A DNA stretch of 64,000 bases from Billgrantia antri (GCF_019430905.1 NZ_JAHYCA010000006.1:248001-312000); one strand, 5' to 3'; shown: positions 1 through 8,425, counted from the first letter of the stretch. A program made the numbers and translations. The notes: generated from the letters alone by a model not told the origin.

Positions 1-1229
1 GCCGTAGTTGCGTGCCATCAGGCCCAGCTCCAGGCTGCCGTCGCGGTGGCCGGAGGGGATCTCGCTGGCGTTGCCTACGGCGACTTCCAGCGCCACGCCG
101 AGTTCGCGCCACTGGTCCTGCAGGGCAGTGGCTACCAGCGGCAGCTCGGGGCGGTCGGAGAAGGTACGCAGGGTCAGCTCGAAGGCTTCGCCGTCACGCT
201 CGAGCACGCCGTTGCCATTGGCTTGCCAGCCCAGCTCGGCGAGCAGCTCACGGGCGCGCTCCAAATCGCGTGCTTCGCCGGCATCCAGGCCGAGATGCCA
301 GGAGCCGAGGCTGGCCGGGAACAGCTCGGCGGCGGCCGCCTCGGGGTTGCGTAGGAGACCGGCGGCGATACCCTCGCGGTCGATGGCCAGACTCAGCGCC
401 TGGCGGGCGCGTTCGTCCTCGAGAAGCGGGTGAGCGGCATTGACCTTGAACACGATGGTGCGCGGAATCGGCTCGGCATGCAGGGTGAGGCGGTCGTTGC
501 GAGCCAGGCGAGTCTGGCTTGCCGGATCGAGAGTGAACACCACGTCGGCATCGCCGCTCTCTGCCATCAGCGCCCGGGTCTCGCCGCGGCCCACCGCCAG
601 GTAGCTGGCGCTGTCGATGGCGGGTGCTTCGCCCCAATAGTCGTCGAAGCGCTCTACGCCAAGCCGCTGCGGGGGCGCCACGCTTTCCACCCGGTAAGGG
701 CCGGTTCCGATGACCTGGGAGACCCGTCCCTCGTCGTCATAGGCTGCCGGGGCGAGAATCAGCGTGGTGGAGTGGGCCAGCAGGGCCGGTAGCGGCGCGA
801 AGGGAGATTCGAGCTGGACCACCACCTCGTTGCCGTCGGCTTCGATGGCTGCGATGGGCGCGGAGTCGAGGATGCCCGGTTTGGCCCGTGCGTGCTCGAG
901 GCTGGCGGCCGCTGCTTGTGCCGTGAGCGGACTGCCGTCGTGGAAGCTGACGCCTTCGCGCAGGGCGAAGCGCCAGGCCAGTCCATCTTCACTGACCTGC
1001 CAAGACTCTGCCAGCCCCGGCGCGGGCTGCCCCGCGGCATCGGTGTCGACCAGCGTCTCGGCGACGCGCATGCGCGCGTAGACATAGCCCGAGGTCGACG
1101 GGTCGGCGCCGGTGATCTCCCAGGGAGCGACCACGGAGAGCGGCCGGTCGGCGATGGCTGTCAGGGGCAGCAGGGCAAGGCCAAGCAGTAAGGAACCTGG
1201 GAGCAGCGAACGAGAAGGCAGTGGCATGG
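1..1229 (-). CDS. ABC transporter substrate-binding protein, family 5 (nickel/peptide type), partial
   Basis: Reading on the minus strand from an ATG at 1229 gives an open frame that runs off the window edge, so the C-terminus is missing. The first 25 or so residues form a signal peptide (MPLPSRSLL, a Leu-rich core, then TAIADRP). The mature part follows the family-5 layout: an early APWEITGADPS segment, VAETLVDTD, LAESWQVSEDG, FALREGVSFHDGSPL and GTGPYRVE. The LMARNYG motif near the visible end is common in nickel/peptide binding proteins. It lies 54 bp downstream of the DUF1826 gene on the same strand, so the two may be cotranscribed under a Zur-like box. The ligand (nickel, peptide or a metallophore complex) cannot be read from the sequence. 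Confidence 0.85.
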
Positions 1230-1283
1230 CAGGATTTTTCCTTGCAGGGGTTGTTCAAGACAGACGATAAGCGACTCGGGCGT

Positions 1284-1925
1284 TCAGCCCGGATCCAGCG
1301 CCAGCAGCAGGCGGCGCTCGCCCGGGGCAGGCTGTGGGCTGCGGTGCACCAGGCCGCGTGTTTCGTTACCGACCCAGCCGCCGCCTTTCAGCAGGGCGAG
1401 GTCGCCCACCCCGAGCTGCTGGATGGTGCCGGGGTCGGCAACGATATCGGGTTTGTGCGGATGCGGGGCGCCGAGTCCGTCTCGGTTGACGGCATGCTCC
1501 GGCAGCCACTCGCTAGCCGGTCCGGCATAGGTACTCACCAGACGCACCGGCAGGTTGTCGACGTGAAAGCGTGGGCACATGGCGCCTTCCAGCGTGCGCA
1601 GGCGAATGCCGATGGTCTCGGTCGAGAAGAGGTAAGCCATGGCCTCGGCGATCGTGCCGATATCCTCCACCAGCGCTTCACCGGCTTCGGGGGCGGGCAG
1701 TCGGCGAGCCAGGTCTTCTTGCATCGCCGGGCCGGGTGCGCCGCGCCACTGCCATTCGAGGCCACGCGGGTGGCAGAGCTGTGCCCGTACGGCCAGGGTC
1801 AGGGCCGAGTCGAGCCGGCGCTCCATCACCGCCAGGGTGATGCCATCGTCGAAGATACGGGGTAGCACCGCGATGTCCTGGCCGAACGCCCAATGCACGG
1901 TTTTCGCAATTGTACCGGGCAGCAT
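1284..1925 (-). CDS. DUF1826 domain-containing protein
   Basis: A 213-residue protein starting at the ATG at 1925, which has a strong AGGAGG ribosome site; an in-frame ATG at 1958 lacks one. It shows features I associate with DUF1826: an early FDDGITLAVMERRLD stretch, a conserved CPRFHVDN segment followed by VRLVSTYAGP, and a C-terminal GGGWVGNETRGLVHRSP segment with a basic, Pro-rich end. The biochemical function is unknown; the family is often found in zinc-limitation (Zur) regulons. A Zur-like half-palindrome lies just upstream (about 1939-1960) and a second box about 120 bp upstream. The downstream neighbour on the same strand is a family-5 ABC binding protein. Confidence 0.8.
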   Translation of the reverse strand: MLPGTIAKTVHWAFGQDIAVLPRIFDDGITLAVMERRLDSALTLAVRAQLCHPRGLEWQWRGAPGPAMQEDLARRLPAPEAGEALVEDIGTIAEAMAYLFSTETIGIRLRTLEGAMCPRFHVDNLPVRLVSTYAGPASEWLPEHAVNRDGLGAPHPHKPDIVADPGTIQQLGVGDLALLKGGGWVGNETRGLVHRSPQPAPGERRLLLALDPG

Positions 1926-1938
1926 GTCGCCTCCTTTT

Positions 1939-1960
1939 GGAACTCTATAACATATCATTC
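1939..1960. promoter_or_regulatory. Zur-like half site upstream of the DUF1826 gene
   Basis: On the minus strand this reads GATATGTTATAGAGTTCC. The first 11 bases are identical to the Zur-like box at 28900, while the second half is imperfect. It lies 14-35 bp upstream of the DUF1826 start codon. Regulator assignment rests on similarity to the known Zur consensus and on the zinc genes in this window. Confidence 0.45.
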
Positions 1961-2044
1961 ATGCGGCGCATGGCTTCTGCGTGAGGAGCCGCAGGACGGT
2001 GGTCGAAAAGGAAGGGTGTAGACCCTGCTGTGAGTTGAGAATGT

Positions 2045-2063
2045 TGCGTTATAACATAACGAG
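2045..2063. promoter_or_regulatory. Zur-like palindrome
   Basis: The core CGTTATAACATAACG is a near-perfect inverted repeat resembling the Zur operator of gammaproteobacteria. It lies about 120 bp upstream of the DUF1826 gene (minus strand) and about 135 bp before a factor-independent terminator on the plus strand, so it could act on either strand. Confidence 0.55.
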
Positions 2064-2198
2064 TTTTGCCTGGCCAAGCATCTCAGAAGCGCAAAAGCAG
2101 ATCCATCCCGGCCTCGACCTGCTCATGGTCAAATGCGCCATCTTGGGGCGTCGCACTTGCCGCGGCTTACGCCAGCCATTAGGTTGTTAATCAATAAG

Positions 2199-2233
2199 CC
2201 CCGCTGCCTTTTGGTCGGCGGGGTGGTTTTTTT
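2199..2233 (+). terminator. Rho-independent terminator, plus strand
   Basis: CCCCGC at 2199-2204 pairs with GCGGGG at 2218-2223 around a 13-base loop, followed by TGG and seven T residues at 2227-2233. No recognisable plus-strand gene precedes it in the window, so the transcript it ends is unknown; see the finding on a possible short RNA. Confidence 0.7.
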
Positions 2234-2259
2234 GCAGCCAGCGAAGCCGAGGGGGCTCC

Positions 2260-3135
2260 ATGTCGCCATCATTGAAGGGCATTTTGTTCATGTGCGCCGG
2301 TGTGCTGTGCCTAGCGATTGGCGATGCCATCGCCAAGTGGCTGGGCGAGGTACACTCGCCGCTGCAGATCATCTTCTTCCGCTCGCTGGTATCGCTGCCG
2401 TTGATCGCCGTGTTGGCCCACTACGGCGGCGGTCTTACCAAGCTGCGTACTCGCCGCCCCGGGGTTCACCTGGTGCGCGGCCTTATATACACCGGCACCA
2501 TGGGCTGCTTCGTGCTGGGGTTGACCATGCTGCCGCTGGCCGAGGCCACGGCCATTGCCTTCGCTGCACCGCTGTTCGTCACGCTGCTGTCGGTGCCGCT
2601 GCTCGGCGAGCGGGTCGATCTTCAAGTCGTGGCGGCTTCGCTGCTGGGCTTTGCCGGTGTGATGGTGGTAGTGCGGCCGGGCGGAGAGGGTTTCCATCCC
2701 GGCGCATTGGTCATGCTGGCTGCGGCGGTTTTCTATGCTCTGCTCATGATCACTTCGCGACGCTATGGTGGTCGCGAGCATCTTTGGGCGATGGTCTTCT
2801 ACATCACCCTGGTGCCGCTGGTGATCACCTCCGTCACCCTGCCATGGGTGTGGCAGACGCCTCACCCCTGGCATTGGCTGGGGTTCCTCGGTGCCGGGGT
2901 GATCGGGGTAGGTGCCACGGCCTTCATCACCATGGCGTTTCGCCATGCGCCGGCGGCCATTGCCGCGCCCTTCGACTACACCGCCATGCTGTGGGCGGTA
3001 TTGCTGGGCTGGTGGTTCTGGGCCGAGATGCCCGATGTATGGGTGTTCGTCGGTAGCATCCTGATCATCGGCAGCGGCCTGGCGATCGCCTATCACGACC
3101 GCCGGACTACGCTGAAGCGTCGCCCCACTTCGTGA
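2260..3135 (+). CDS. DMT-family transporter (two EamA domains)
   Basis: A 291-residue inner-membrane protein with about ten hydrophobic segments in two EamA-type halves (roughly residues 5-135 and 145-280). Typical signatures are the N-terminal FMCAGVLCLAIGDAIAKWL helix, PLAEATAIAFAAPLFVTLLS with LLGERV at the end of the first half, and AIAAPFDYTAMLWAVLLGW in the second. The GAGGGGG sequence 6-12 bases upstream supports the ATG at 2260. DMT proteins export or exchange metabolites such as amino acids or nucleosides; the substrate cannot be assigned. It follows a terminator and appears to be a single-gene unit. Confidence 0.88.
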   Translation: MSPSLKGILFMCAGVLCLAIGDAIAKWLGEVHSPLQIIFFRSLVSLPLIAVLAHYGGGLTKLRTRRPGVHLVRGLIYTGTMGCFVLGLTMLPLAEATAIAFAAPLFVTLLSVPLLGERVDLQVVAASLLGFAGVMVVVRPGGEGFHPGALVMLAAAVFYALLMITSRRYGGREHLWAMVFYITLVPLVITSVTLPWVWQTPHPWHWLGFLGAGVIGVGATAFITMAFRHAPAAIAAPFDYTAMLWAVLLGWWFWAEMPDVWVFVGSILIIGSGLAIAYHDRRTTLKRRPTS

Positions 3136-3211
3136 GGAAGCACAGCACAAACGCATGCGCGAGCGAATCGCTGCATTGCGCGGTGTTTCCCTGAGTTCCC
3201 GATCTTCTAGT

Positions 3212-4156
3212 CTACGTTTGGCTGGTCTGGTTCAGGCGCCAGCGCCGCCAGTGGCGGGCTACCAGCCCATGCTTGGGCGCGGCGAGCAGGGCGACGAGGA
3301 ACAGCGCCGAGGCGACCAGCACGATGGCACCGCCCGAGGCGACGTCCAGCTTGACCGATAGCACCAGCCCTACCACGGCCGACGTCACGCCGACGCCGAC
3401 CGAGATGGCCAGCATGCGGGGAAAGCGGTCGGTGAGCAGGTGGGCGGTGGCACCGGGAGTGATCAGCATGGCCACCACCAAGATGATGCCCACGGTCTCC
3501 AGGCTGGCGACGATGGTCAGCGTCAGCAGCAGGATCAGCCCGTAGTGAATCGCGCCGGTATTGAACCCCAGCGCCTGGGCCTGCTGCGGGTCGAAGGTGT
3601 AGAGCAGCAGCGGGCGATAGGCCAGCCAGATCGCCAGCAGCGTCACCACGCTGGCCAGCAGCGTGAGTATCAGCGCCGAGTCCTTCACCCCCAGCACGTT
3701 GCCGAACAGGATATGCAGTAGATGGGTACTGGTGGCGATCTTGCTGATGATCACGATGCCCAGCGCGAACGCGGCAGTGAACATCAGCCCCATCGCCGCA
3801 TCCGACTTGATGCGCGTATGACGTTCGATGGCGCCGATACCCAGCGAGGTGAGCGCACCGGTGATGAAGGCGCCGATGAAGAACGGCCAGCCCAGCAGAT
3901 AGGCGATGGCCACGCCGGGCAGCACCGCATGGGAGATGGCATCGCCCAGCAACGACCAGCGCTTGAGCACCACGTAGCAGGAGAGCAGTCCGCAGATCGC
4001 TCCCACCAGCACCGAAGTGAGCAGGGCACGCTGCATGAAGCGATATTCGAAGGGCGCGGCCAGGTTTTCCGGCAGCAGGTCGACCGCCAGCATCAGCAGG
4101 GCGGTCAAGGCATCGATCGTACCCAGGGCCAGACTTTCAAGCGGCAACACGCTCAC
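3212..4156 (-). CDS. Metal ABC transporter permease (ABC-3 family), manganese type
   Basis: A 314-residue integral membrane protein with eight or nine hydrophobic segments and the ABC-3 family signatures EYRFMQRALLTSVLVG, GDAISHAVLPGVAIAYL and VGIILVVAMLITPGATAHLL. It forms the membrane channel for the neighbouring ATPase and binding protein. Its start overlaps the 3' end of the ATPase gene by 20 bp, and it is last in the three-gene operon. Adjacent mntR and the ligand set of the binding protein point to manganese (possibly iron) rather than zinc. The C-terminal KHGLVARHWRR tail is typical of Sit/Mnt permeases. Confidence 0.88.
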   Translation of the reverse strand: MSVLPLESLALGTIDALTALLMLAVDLLPENLAAPFEYRFMQRALLTSVLVGAICGLLSCYVVLKRWSLLGDAISHAVLPGVAIAYLLGWPFFIGAFITGALTSLGIGAIERHTRIKSDAAMGLMFTAAFALGIVIISKIATSTHLLHILFGNVLGVKDSALILTLLASVVTLLAIWLAYRPLLLYTFDPQQAQALGFNTGAIHYGLILLLTLTIVASLETVGIILVVAMLITPGATAHLLTDRFPRMLAISVGVGVTSAVVGLVLSVKLDVASGGAIVLVASALFLVALLAAPKHGLVARHWRRWRLNQTSQT

Positions 4157-4925
4157 CTCCGCTCAGCGCTCCGCGGTCGCCCACCGCCAGGCGTGCCAGC
4201 ATGGCATCGCTGAGCATCTCGTCCGGCGCACCCATGCCGACCAGGGTGCGATTGATCAGCAGCACATTGTCGGCGTGGACCCGTGCGCTGGGCATGTCAT
4301 GGGTCACCATGATGACGGTGCGTCCGGCGCGGCGCTCGCGCTCGAGGGTATCGAGGATCAGCGCCTCGCTGGGTGGGTCCACGCCCGCCAGGGGTTCGTC
4401 GAGCAGCAGGATCCGGGCCTGCTGCGCCAAGGCTCGGGCCAGCATCACGCGCTTCTTCTGCCCCCCGGAAAGTTCGCCGATGGGACGCATGGCGTAGTCG
4501 GCCATGTCGACGGCGTCGAGGGCAGCTTCCACCGCCTGGCGATGGCTGGGATCGGCCCAGTGGCGCGGGGCCAGGCGCCGCCACAGCGGGTCATGACGCA
4601 TCAGGCCATAGCGCCCGGTCAGTACCGTGTCGCGTACCGAAATGGGAAAATCCCACTCCATGTTTTCCTGCTGTGCCATATAGGCAATGTTGCCGGCCCG
4701 GCGCTGTGCGGCAGGGCTCTCGCCGAGAACCCGCAGCTCACCGCGCAGCGGCGCGAGGCTGCCGATCACCAGGTTGAGCAGGCTCGACTTGCCGGCGCCG
4801 TTGGGGCCGACGATGGCGGTCCACTGCCCCTGGGGCAGCGACAGGGTGATGTCCTCGAGCACGGGCTGCTGGTGGTAGGCGGCACAGAGCCGGCGTGCCT
4901 GAAGCGCGGGCACGGTTTCCGTCAT
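4137..4925 (-). CDS. Metal ABC transporter ATP-binding protein, manganese type
   Basis: A 262-residue cytoplasmic ATPase. Walker A is GPNGAGKSS (about residues 39-47), the Q-loop lies near AYMAQQENMEWDFP, the signature is LSGGQKKR, Walker B is ILLLDEPLAGVD and the switch His is in VTHDMP. The DFPISVRDTVLTGRYG segment is characteristic of Mnt/Sit/Znu-type ATPases. It overlaps the binding-protein gene by 4 bp and the permease by 20 bp, implying translational coupling. It powers import through the permease at 3212-4156. Confidence 0.9.
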   Translation of the reverse strand: MTETVPALQARRLCAAYHQQPVLEDITLSLPQGQWTAIVGPNGAGKSSLLNLVIGSLAPLRGELRVLGESPAAQRRAGNIAYMAQQENMEWDFPISVRDTVLTGRYGLMRHDPLWRRLAPRHWADPSHRQAVEAALDAVDMADYAMRPIGELSGGQKKRVMLARALAQQARILLLDEPLAGVDPPSEALILDTLERERRAGRTVIMVTHDMPSARVHADNVLLINRTLVGMGAPDEMLSDAMLARLAVGDRGALSGGERVAA

Positions 4926-5830
4926 TTTTCACCTCCCAAGGCATCGACCAGCAGCCGGGCGTTGTGGCGCAGCATGCCGGGATAATCCGGCGCCTCGCCA
5001 TCCGGCTCGCTGAGGGAGTCGACATAGAGCGGCCCGGCGATTTCCACCTGAGTCTCGCCGGCGACGCTGCGCACGTGGCGATCGGAGATCGTGCTCTCCC
5101 AGAAGAGGGCGGCCGGCTGGCGCTCTTCGATCTTGTCGACGATGCGCATGACCTGATTGGGAGAGCCCTCCTGCTCGGCGTTATTGCCCCAGATGCCGTC
5201 GTGTTCGAAGCCAAAGGCGTCGGCGAAGTAGAGGAAGGCCGCTTCGCTGGTTATCAGCAGACGCTGATCATCGGGGATGGCGGCAAGGGTCTGAGCGAGC
5301 TCGTCATGCAGGGCGTCAAGCGCTTCCCCCAGCGCCTCGGCACGCGACCGGAAGGCATCGGCGGCGTCCGGCCGGGCCTCGGCGAGGGTATCGGCAATCA
5401 CCCGGGCATACTCGGCGGCGGCGCGTGGATCCATCCACACGTGGGGGTCGGCCTCGCCGGCAAAGTCTCCGGTGGCGATCGGCTGAGTGGCGTAGCCGCT
5501 CTCTTCGGCCAGGGCGACCAGCGGCACATCGTCCCCCACCGTGGCTTCGACCTGGCTGATCCATTGCTCCAGGCCGTAGCCGTTGTAGAACACCACCTCG
5601 GCTTCCTCGAGGGCGACGAAATTGCTCGGCACCAGCTCCCATTCGTGGACTTCCGCACCCACCGGGGTCAGCACCTCGACCTCGGCATCGTCGCCGGCGA
5701 CTTCGCGAATGAGGTCGCCCAGCACGGAGAAGGTGGCCGCAACCCTGAGCGGCGACTCCTCGGCATGGGCCGCAGCCGGCAGGGCCAGCGCAAGAGCGCT
5801 AAGCAGTATCCATCCCTTGGGAAGCGGCAT
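4922..5830 (-). CDS. Manganese-type metal ABC transporter substrate-binding protein (cluster 9)
   Basis: A 302-residue periplasmic protein with a signal peptide cleaved near AAAHAEES. The likely metal ligands read His62 (GAEVHEWE), His130 (ADPHVWMD), Glu196 (ITSEAAF) and Asp271 (YVDSLS). This His-His-Glu-Asp set is the one known from Mn/Fe binders such as PsaA; zinc binders have a third His instead, as the ZnuA of this window does. It lacks a His-rich loop. It is first in the operon with the ATPase and permease and is divergent from mntR. Import of Mn(II) is inferred from these residues and the regulator. Confidence 0.88.
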   Translation of the reverse strand: MPLPKGWILLSALALALPAAAHAEESPLRVAATFSVLGDLIREVAGDDAEVEVLTPVGAEVHEWELVPSNFVALEEAEVVFYNGYGLEQWISQVEATVGDDVPLVALAEESGYATQPIATGDFAGEADPHVWMDPRAAAEYARVIADTLAEARPDAADAFRSRAEALGEALDALHDELAQTLAAIPDDQRLLITSEAAFLYFADAFGFEHDGIWGNNAEQEGSPNQVMRIVDKIEERQPAALFWESTISDRHVRSVAGETQVEIAGPLYVDSLSEPDGEAPDYPGMLRHNARLLVDALGGEK

Positions 5831-5905
5831 CGGTCACTCTCCTTTGACATCGGGCCTCTGGCATCAGGGCCGTTGAATACGAGTTGTTTCGTTACAGTGA
5901 GTTTC

Positions 5906-6007
5906 TAAGAGCATAGCTACTATTTTAGCCAAGGTTAAGTTGTAGCGTAGTAGGAAATCTCTATCGGTGCACTGTTGCTGCGCTATCAGAACATTGGCTA
6001 TATTGGC
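5906..6007. promoter_or_regulatory. Divergent promoter region with candidate MntR sites
   Basis: The 180-bp gap between the binding-protein gene (minus) and mntR (plus) is AT-rich for this window. It contains the inverted repeat ATAG-CTA-CTAT at 5913-5923 and, at 5989-6004, AACATTGGCTATATTG, which resembles a shortened E. coli MntR box (AACAT, GGCTAT). Both are weak matches; assignment to MntR rests on position. Confidence 0.3.
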
Positions 6008-6010
6008 GCG

Positions 6011-6493
6011 ATGACCGATTCCCCGAACGATGTGACGCCGGATCGCCTTTGCAAGGCGGATGCCCTGCCGCCCAGCGACCAGCATGCGCAGCAGTACGCT
6101 GCCGTGCGCAATGCCCATGAAACCGAGCTGCTCGAGGACTACGTGGAGCTGATCGCCGACCTGCTGGAGCATCAGGGCGAGGCTCGCGCGACGGATATCG
6201 CCGCGCGCATGGGGGTCAGCCAGGCCACGGTGTCGAAAACGGTGACCCGGCTCAAAGCGCTGGGACTGGTCTCCAGCAAGCCCTACCGCTCGCTGTTCCT
6301 GACCGAGAAAGGGGAGGCGATGGCGGCCATGTCGAATCAGCGCCATGCCATCGTGTTGCAGTTCCTGCGCGCCCTTGGGGTCAGCGACCGCACCGCGCGT
6401 ATCGATGCCGAGGGCATGGAACACCACGTCAGCCAGGAAACCCTGGACGTCATGCAGCGCTTCGCCCGCGAGCAGGAGCGCCGCGACGCCTGA
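6011..6493 (+). CDS. mntR: Manganese transport regulator MntR (DtxR family)
   Basis: A 160-residue DtxR/MntR-type repressor, close to the 155 residues of E. coli MntR. After a polar N-terminus, a winged helix-turn-helix (DYVELIADLLEHQGEARATDIAARMGVSQ, then TVSKTVTRLKALGL) is followed by the metal-binding/dimerisation helices with the GMEHHVSQETLD motif (EGxEHH) carrying the metal ligands. The ATG at 6011 is chosen because it gives the family length; a TTG at 5975 is possible, and no strong ribosome site precedes either. Divergent to the Mn-type ABC operon, which it presumably represses when Mn(II) is plentiful. Confidence 0.88.
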   Translation: MTDSPNDVTPDRLCKADALPPSDQHAQQYAAVRNAHETELLEDYVELIADLLEHQGEARATDIAARMGVSQATVSKTVTRLKALGLVSSKPYRSLFLTEKGEAMAAMSNQRHAIVLQFLRALGVSDRTARIDAEGMEHHVSQETLDVMQRFAREQERRDA

Positions 6494-6518
6494 GCCGGCG
6501 TCGCGACTACCCGCCGGC
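6494..6518. terminator. Hairpin between convergent mntR and thiE
   Basis: GCCGGCG at 6494-6500 pairs with CGCCGGC at 6512-6518. There is no T-run, but the position between two convergent genes suits a bidirectional terminator. Confidence 0.35.
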
Positions 6519-6527
6519 CCATTGATT

Positions 6528-7142
6528 TCAGTCGACTAGGAACGCCCGTGCGGCCACTTCGGGATCGGGCTGCCCACAGATCGCCGATACCACCGCCGGT
6601 CCCTTCGCGCCGGCGGCATGCACCTGGCGTGCGTGCTCGGCCTTGAGCCCGCCGATGGCCACTGCCGGCAGCGGGCTTGCTGCCACCAGCGCGGCCAGGC
6701 CGTCAAAGCCCAGCGGCGTGGCATGGTTGCGCTTGGTCGTGGTGGCGAATACCGGGCCGAAGCCGAGGTAGTCGAGCCTGGCTGGGTCGAGGCGGGCGAG
6801 CTGGTCGTGATTCTGTACCGAGAGGCCGAGAATGGCCGCTTCGCCCAGTGCGCTGCGGGCCGCTGCCACGTCGCCGTCGTCCTGGCCGATATGCAGGCCG
6901 TCAGCACCGCTCTCCAGCGCTACCGCCAGACGATCATTGATGATCAGCGGCACCCCGCTGCCGGCCAGCGCGGCCTTGAGGCGGCGCGCCTGGTCGATCA
7001 TCTCGCCGTCGGAGGCGTGCTTGTCGCGTAGCTGTACGACGGTAACACCGCCGCGCACTGCGGCCACCACGGTCTCGACCAGCCCTTGACGGGCGCAGAG
7101 CTCTGGGTCGGTGACCAGATAGAGAGAGAGATCAAGGGACAT
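6528..7142 (-). CDS. thiE: Thiamine-phosphate synthase ThiE
   Basis: A 204-residue cytosolic TIM-barrel enzyme. It joins HMP pyrophosphate and the thiazole phosphate to give thiamine monophosphate. Signatures are LYLVTDPELC at the start, GGVTVVQLRDK (pyrophosphate/Mg region), LIINDRLAVAL, GADGLHIGQDDGD, YLGFGPVFATTTKRN and the phosphate-binding VAIGGL. Length matches the family. It stands alone: no other thi gene is adjacent, and I see no TPP riboswitch in the short upstream gap. Confidence 0.93.
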   Translation of the reverse strand: MSLDLSLYLVTDPELCARQGLVETVVAAVRGGVTVVQLRDKHASDGEMIDQARRLKAALAGSGVPLIINDRLAVALESGADGLHIGQDDGDVAAARSALGEAAILGLSVQNHDQLARLDPARLDYLGFGPVFATTTKRNHATPLGFDGLAALVAASPLPAVAIGGLKAEHARQVHAAGAKGPAVVSAICGQPDPEVAARAFLVD

Positions 7143-7198
7143 GACGCTTCCAGCCGGAAATGGTTATGCCTCGATGATACCCCTGTGCTGGGCCGGCG

Positions 7199-7729
7199 TC
7201 AGGGGGCGGGACCGGCGGCACCCAGGAACCTGTCCTGCCAGTAGTCGATATGCAGCGGCACGCTGGTGACCTGACGCCCGCTGCCCGGGGCGTGGATCAT
7301 CTGGCCGTTGCCGCGGTAGATGCCCACATGGGTGGCCTTGCGCCGGTCGCCGAAGAACAGCAGGTCGCCGGGTTGGGCGCGATCGACGGCCGGCAAGGCG
7401 CGAAACTGTTGGTCGGCAGTACGCGGCACCTGGATGCCCGCCGAACGGTAAGCCAGCTCCACCAGCCCCGAGCAGTCGAGCCCCTCCGGCGTGTTGCCGC
7501 CGAAGCGATAGGGCGTGCCCAAGGCACTCTTGGCGGTGGCGAGTATCAGGGCGCGCTCGATGGAGAGCCCATCCGTGCCGTGGTGCGCATCGTGAGTGGC
7601 GAGGTCGCGGCTGGCACAGCCGGCCAGCAGGGCCAACGCCAGCAGCAGTGCCAAGCGGCGCAGCAGGCGTCCGGCATCGAGGCTGAACAGTCTCGGCGTA
7701 ACCGGAGTTGGCAGTGACGAGGTCGGCAT
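7199..7729 (-). CDS. NlpC/P60 family lipoprotein (MepS/Spr-like endopeptidase)
   Basis: A 176-residue predicted lipoprotein: a basic start, a Leu-rich hydrophobic segment and a lipobox LLAGC with the acylated Cys at 38. The NlpC/P60 catalytic triad is visible: Cys86 in LDCSGLV, His134 in ATHVGIYRG and His146 in QMIHAPG. Such enzymes cut the stem peptide or cross-links of murein from the inner face of the outer membrane. It is a single gene, divergent from gloA. The start at 7729 is the only one giving a complete signal peptide; a shorter Met is not available before the lipobox. Confidence 0.88.
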   Translation of the reverse strand: MPTSSLPTPVTPRLFSLDAGRLLRRLALLLALALLAGCASRDLATHDAHHGTDGLSIERALILATAKSALGTPYRFGGNTPEGLDCSGLVELAYRSAGIQVPRTADQQFRALPAVDRAQPGDLLFFGDRRKATHVGIYRGNGQMIHAPGSGRQVTSVPLHIDYWQDRFLGAAGPAP

Positions 7730-7866
7730 CGGCAGTCGCTCTACGCAGCGGTACTTTCCCTACTTTAGCTCGAACCGGGAACTCATGGCAGCGGCGGACG
7801 GCTGGAAAAACGTCGAAGCGACCCGCATCATCAACAGCCCATGCCAAGCCTAAGGAGAGAAGACGC

Positions 7867-8400
7867 ATGAGCTTCAAGGGAGAGCAGCATCCCGGCGTAC
7901 AGGCCCCCACGCCGGACTCGCAGGGCTTTCGCCTCAACCATACGATGCTGCGGATCAAGGATCCGGAAAAGGCGCTGGCCTTCTACACCCGGGTGTTCGG
8001 CATGCAGGTGATGCGCCGCCTCGATTTCGACGAGATGGGTTTCTCGCTCTACTTCCTCGCCAAGCTGGACGAGAACGAGCAGGTGCCGGAGGAACAGGGT
8101 GAACGCACGGTGTGGACCTTTCGCCAGCGAGGCCTGCTCGAGCTGACCCACAACTGGGGCACCGAGACCCAGGCCGACTTCGCCTATCACGACGGCAACG
8201 CCGAGCCCCAGGGCTTCGGCCACATCTGCTTCTCGGTGCCGGACCTCGAGGCCGCCGAGGCCTGGTTCGATGCCAACGAGGTCGAATTCGTCAAGCGCTC
8301 GGACCAGGGCAAGATGAAGGACGTGGTATTCGTCAAGGACGTGGACGGTTACTGGATCGAGGTGGTCCAGGCCGACCGCCTGTCTGCTCTAGGGGACTGA
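7867..8400 (+). CDS. gloA: Lactoylglutathione lyase (glyoxalase I)
   Basis: A 177-residue enzyme of the long GloA type (about 180 residues, like yeast and pseudomonad forms). The start at 7867 is set by AAGGAGAGAAGACGC just upstream; the open frame extends further 5' without a ribosome site. Visible signatures are the RLNHTMLRIKDPEKALAFY start, FGMQVMRRLDFDEMGFSLYFLA, LELTHNWGTE and GFGHICFSVPD (VOC-fold metal and glutathione contacts), and DVDGYWIEVVQ. It isomerises the hemithioacetal of methylglyoxal and glutathione to lactoylglutathione. Single gene. Confidence 0.95.
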   Translation: MSFKGEQHPGVQAPTPDSQGFRLNHTMLRIKDPEKALAFYTRVFGMQVMRRLDFDEMGFSLYFLAKLDENEQVPEEQGERTVWTFRQRGLLELTHNWGTETQADFAYHDGNAEPQGFGHICFSVPDLEAAEAWFDANEVEFVKRSDQGKMKDVVFVKDVDGYWIEVVQADRLSALGD

Positions 8401-8425
8401 CCTCCGGTCTCGGCCTGCCTTGCCT

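Noticed and set aside
7143-7198. A TPP riboswitch ahead of thiE.
   Set aside because: The gap is about 56 bp and lacks the conserved TPP aptamer segments.
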